This document shows positions 12,800 through 14,625 of a stretch of DNA of 14,625 nt, piece by piece. Numbering within the stretch: position 1 is the stretch's first letter; each line of letters opens with the position of its first letter. The DNA is from Chloroflexota bacterium (GTDB taxonomy: Bacteria; Chloroflexota; Limnocylindria; Limnocylindrales; CSP1-4): NCBI GenBank assembly GCA_021790715.1, contig JAJYGK010000079.1, positions 1-14,625 on the forward strand. The letters are read 5' to 3'. The position numbers and the translations under genes were made by a program. A model generated the notes under the pieces. That model was given only the letters and a program-made list of their open reading frames with translations. It was not told the DNA's origin and did no database searches.

Positions 12800-14467
12800 A
12801 TGCGCGCACCCCGGCCCCGCGTCGCCGTCGCGCTCGTCCTCGTCGCGGGCCTCCTGCTGCGGCTCGCGCTGGCCCTGGTGCTGTTCCCCGGTCAGGGCCT
12901 CTCGTCCGACCTGGGCCTCTTCCAATCGTGGGCCGAGACACTGGCACGCGTGGGTCCCGGATCCTTCTACGCCTCGTCCGCGAGCGCGAACTACCCGCCC
13001 GGCTACATGTACGTGCTCTGGCTGGTGGGGGTGCTCGGCGGGACGGTCGGGAACGCGCTCGGCGTCTCCTCCGCACAGGGAACGCTCCTGCTCCTCAAGC
13101 TGCCGGCGATCGCGGCCGACCTCGCGATCGCGTGGCTCCTGTACCGTGCCGCGACCCGCTGGTTCGGCGGATGGGCGGGCGTGGTCGCCGCGGCGCTCTA
13201 CCTGTTCGTGCCCGTGACCTGGTACGACTCCGCGCTCTGGGGGCAGGTCGACGCCGTCGGGACGCTGCTGATGCTGGCGGCCGTCCTGCTGCTGATCGAC
13301 GGCTGGAGCGAGCCGGCCGCCGCGGTGGCGGCCCTGAGCCTCCTCGTCAAGCCGCAGGACGGGGTCGTGCTCGTCGTGCTGATCCCGATCCTGGTGCGAC
13401 GGCACCTGCTGCGCGCCGGATCGGGACCGGTCCCCCGGCCGGGGGCCATCCTGTCCCGCCTCGACCGGCGGATCGGATCCCGGATGACCACGTTCCTGGC
13501 GGACCAGGGATCGGCCCGGCTGGGGACGTCCGCGATCGCCTTCGCCATCGCCCTGCTCCTGCCCGTCCTCCCGTTCGACGTCGACGCGTTCGCGCCGGCC
13601 GCCCTGGCCGGCGTGCCCGTCATCGGCCAGGCGGCCGGGTTGATCGGGCTGTACGTCTCGGCCGGCGGCCAGTTCTCCGTGCTCACCGCGAATGCCTACA
13701 ACCTGTGGGCGCTCGTCGGGCCCCACCCGCTGGCCTCCGCGATCGGCAGCGCGACGGGCAGCTGGACGCCCGACTCGCTGGCGGTGCTGGCGGGCCTCCC
13801 CGCCGTGCTCGTCGGGGCCGGGGCGCTGGCGCTCGTGGGGCTGCTGGTGGCCGGCGGCCTCCTGCTGCGCGACGATCGCCTGGCGATCGTCCTCGGGTTC
13901 GCGCTGGCGGCGTTCGCGTTCTACGCGCTTCCCACCCGCGTGCACGAGCGCTACCTGTTCGCGTTCTTCGCCCCGGCCGCGCTCCTCGCGTCCGGGATCG
14001 CGGCGCCGGCGCTGGGGTACCTGGCGGTGGGCGTCGCCAACGCGGTCAACATCCATGCCGTGCTCGCCGCGCCCCTCTCGATCGGCAGAGGCTTCGGGAT
14101 CGCCCGCGGGGGCGGGTTCGACGGATCCGGGGCCGGCGCGGGCCCGGGTGCGTTCGGCGGCTTCGGGGGCGCAGGCGGCGTGCCGGGACCCGGGTTCGCC
14201 GGAGCTGGCGGAGTGCCCGGCGGGGGCGCGTTCGGCGGTGGCGGAAGCCCGGTCGACGCGTCCTCCATCCACCTGCCGCTGGCACAGCTGGCGCGGAGCG
14301 AGCCCGTCGTGATCGCCGTTGCGCTCGCCCAGGAGGCGGCGTTCGCGGTGCTGCTCGCGGCGTGGCTCGCGGTCGCCTTCGTGCCGGTGGTCCGGCCGCG
14401 GCTGGCGGCGTGGCGCGCCACCGCGATCCGTGACGCGGCGGCATCGGGCGGGCTGCCGCGTTCGTAG
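12800..14467 (+). CDS. GT-C mannosyltransferase-like membrane protein (COG5542/Gpi18-related)
   Basis: A 555-residue polytopic membrane protein resembling bacterial Gpi18-related glycosyltransferases. Family phrases visible are SSDLGLFQSWAETL (35-48, likely catalytic D37 in the first outer loop), NYPPGYMYVLWLVG (64-77), LLLKLPAIAADLAIAWLLYR (97-116), WYDSALWGQVDAVGTLL (141-157), LLVKPQ (181-186), NAYNLWALVG (298-307) and TRVHERYLFAFF (379-390). These point to use of a polyprenyl-linked sugar outside the cytoplasm. A glycine-rich segment (about 431-483, with repeated FGG and GAGGVPG units) interrupts the region between the late helices, which is unusual for the family. The gene starts 50 nt after the YkcB-like gene on the same strand; the ATG has only a weak ribosome site. 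The sugar is not predictable. Confidence 0.85.
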   Translation: MRAPRPRVAVALVLVAGLLLRLALALVLFPGQGLSSDLGLFQSWAETLARVGPGSFYASSASANYPPGYMYVLWLVGVLGGTVGNALGVSSAQGTLLLLKLPAIAADLAIAWLLYRAATRWFGGWAGVVAAALYLFVPVTWYDSALWGQVDAVGTLLMLAAVLLLIDGWSEPAAAVAALSLLVKPQDGVVLVVLIPILVRRHLLRAGSGPVPRPGAILSRLDRRIGSRMTTFLADQGSARLGTSAIAFAIALLLPVLPFDVDAFAPAALAGVPVIGQAAGLIGLYVSAGGQFSVLTANAYNLWALVGPHPLASAIGSATGSWTPDSLAVLAGLPAVLVGAGALALVGLLVAGGLLLRDDRLAIVLGFALAAFAFYALPTRVHERYLFAFFAPAALLASGIAAPALGYLAVGVANAVNIHAVLAAPLSIGRGFGIARGGGFDGSGAGAGPGAFGGFGGAGGVPGPGFAGAGGVPGGGAFGGGGSPVDASSIHLPLAQLARSEPVVIAVALAQEAAFAVLLAAWLAVAFVPVVRPRLAAWRATAIRDAAASGGLPRS

Positions 14468-14491
14468 GGCGCCGCAGTCCCACGGCCGCGG

Positions 14492-14544
14492 CCCCCGGAC
14501 GTGCCGCGCTCGCAGGGCCAGCTCGCCCCCGGGCGTGCCGCGCT
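14492..14544. repeat. 19-bp direct repeat in the 3' intergenic tail
   Basis: CCCCCGGACGTGCCGCGCT (14492-14510) recurs at 14526-14544 with one change (GGGCGT for GGACGT), offset by 34 nt. It lies after the last gene. No gene is supported in 14468-14625. A GTG at 14614 with GAGG 7 nt upstream could be the start of a gene that continues past the window, but too little is visible to call it. Confidence 0.55.
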
Positions 14545-14625
14545 ACCGGCCGGCCCGGGCAGAAAGGACGGGACGAGGCGCCTCCACCGCGGCCGGCGTC
14601 GCGAGGTCCTGCGGTGTCGCGCCGT

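Noticed and set aside
9993..13076. Minus-strand open frame of about 1000 codons opposite the glycosylation genes
   Set aside because: Composition is Arg/Gly/Glu/Asp-rich with no domain, as expected for the shadow of GC-rich coding sequence on the other strand.
12590..14272. Minus-strand open frame of 560 codons opposite the last glycosyltransferase
   Set aside because: It is low-complexity and charged with no recognisable motif, whereas the plus strand encodes a clear polytopic membrane protein.

Overview
The window is very GC-rich DNA, more than 70% G+C by eye, densely packed with bacterial genes that show the strong third-position G/C bias typical of such genomes. I found no rRNA, tRNA, CRISPR array, transposase or phage gene. 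Gene content is chromosomal and mixed: a membrane/GAF histidine kinase with a NarL-type regulator, a FabL-like reductase, a CaiB/BaiF CoA-transferase, a YkcB-like glycosyltransferase and a COG5542-type glycosyltransferase. Together with the GC content, this best suits a high-GC Chloroflexota lineage (Limnocylindria/Ellin6529-like) or an actinobacterium. That placement is inference from gene flavour, not a phylogeny.

Layout: (1) 4-471, minus strand: a two-cluster ferredoxin-type protein whose partner enzyme probably lies before the window. (2) 685-2633, minus strand: a two-gene signalling operon, sensor kinase then response regulator, joined by a 1-nt TGATG overlap. (3) 2634-2945: a 312-bp divergent control region with three 20-bp direct repeats and a recognisable promoter. 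It separates the kinase from a small four-helix membrane protein (2946-3407, plus strand). (4) 3451-8146, minus strand: a five-gene run in transcription order: degenerate GIY-YIG protein, class III CoA-transferase (ATGA overlap), FabL-like enoyl reductase, ribokinase-type sugar kinase and class I/II aminotransferase. (5) 8286-9752, plus strand: a MshB/Mca-like PIG-L deacetylase followed by a DinB-fold protein. (6) 10114-14467, plus strand: a cell-surface glycosylation cluster with GtrA flippase-like protein, YkcB-like GT-C transferase (ATGA overlap) and COG5542-type GT-C transferase.

How the genes may work together: the kinase and regulator form a two-component system. The deacetylase/DinB pair resembles the enzyme types used by low-molecular-weight thiol systems (conjugate amidase plus S-transferase). 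The last three genes fit transport and use of polyprenyl-phosphate-linked sugars on the outer face of the membrane. The aminotransferase/kinase/reductase/CoA-transferase run looks metabolic, but no single pathway is evident.

Translation signals differ by position. Several genes have clear Shine-Dalgarno sequences. Three genes at the head of transcription units (kinase, GIY-YIG protein, deacetylase) instead have a -10-like hexamer only 6-7 nt before the start codon, which suggests leaderless mRNAs. I see no clearly novel multi-gene system. The most useful leads are the 20-bp repeat array, the thiol-type gene pair, the glycine-rich segments shared by two unrelated glycosyltransferases, and the FabL-like reductase.
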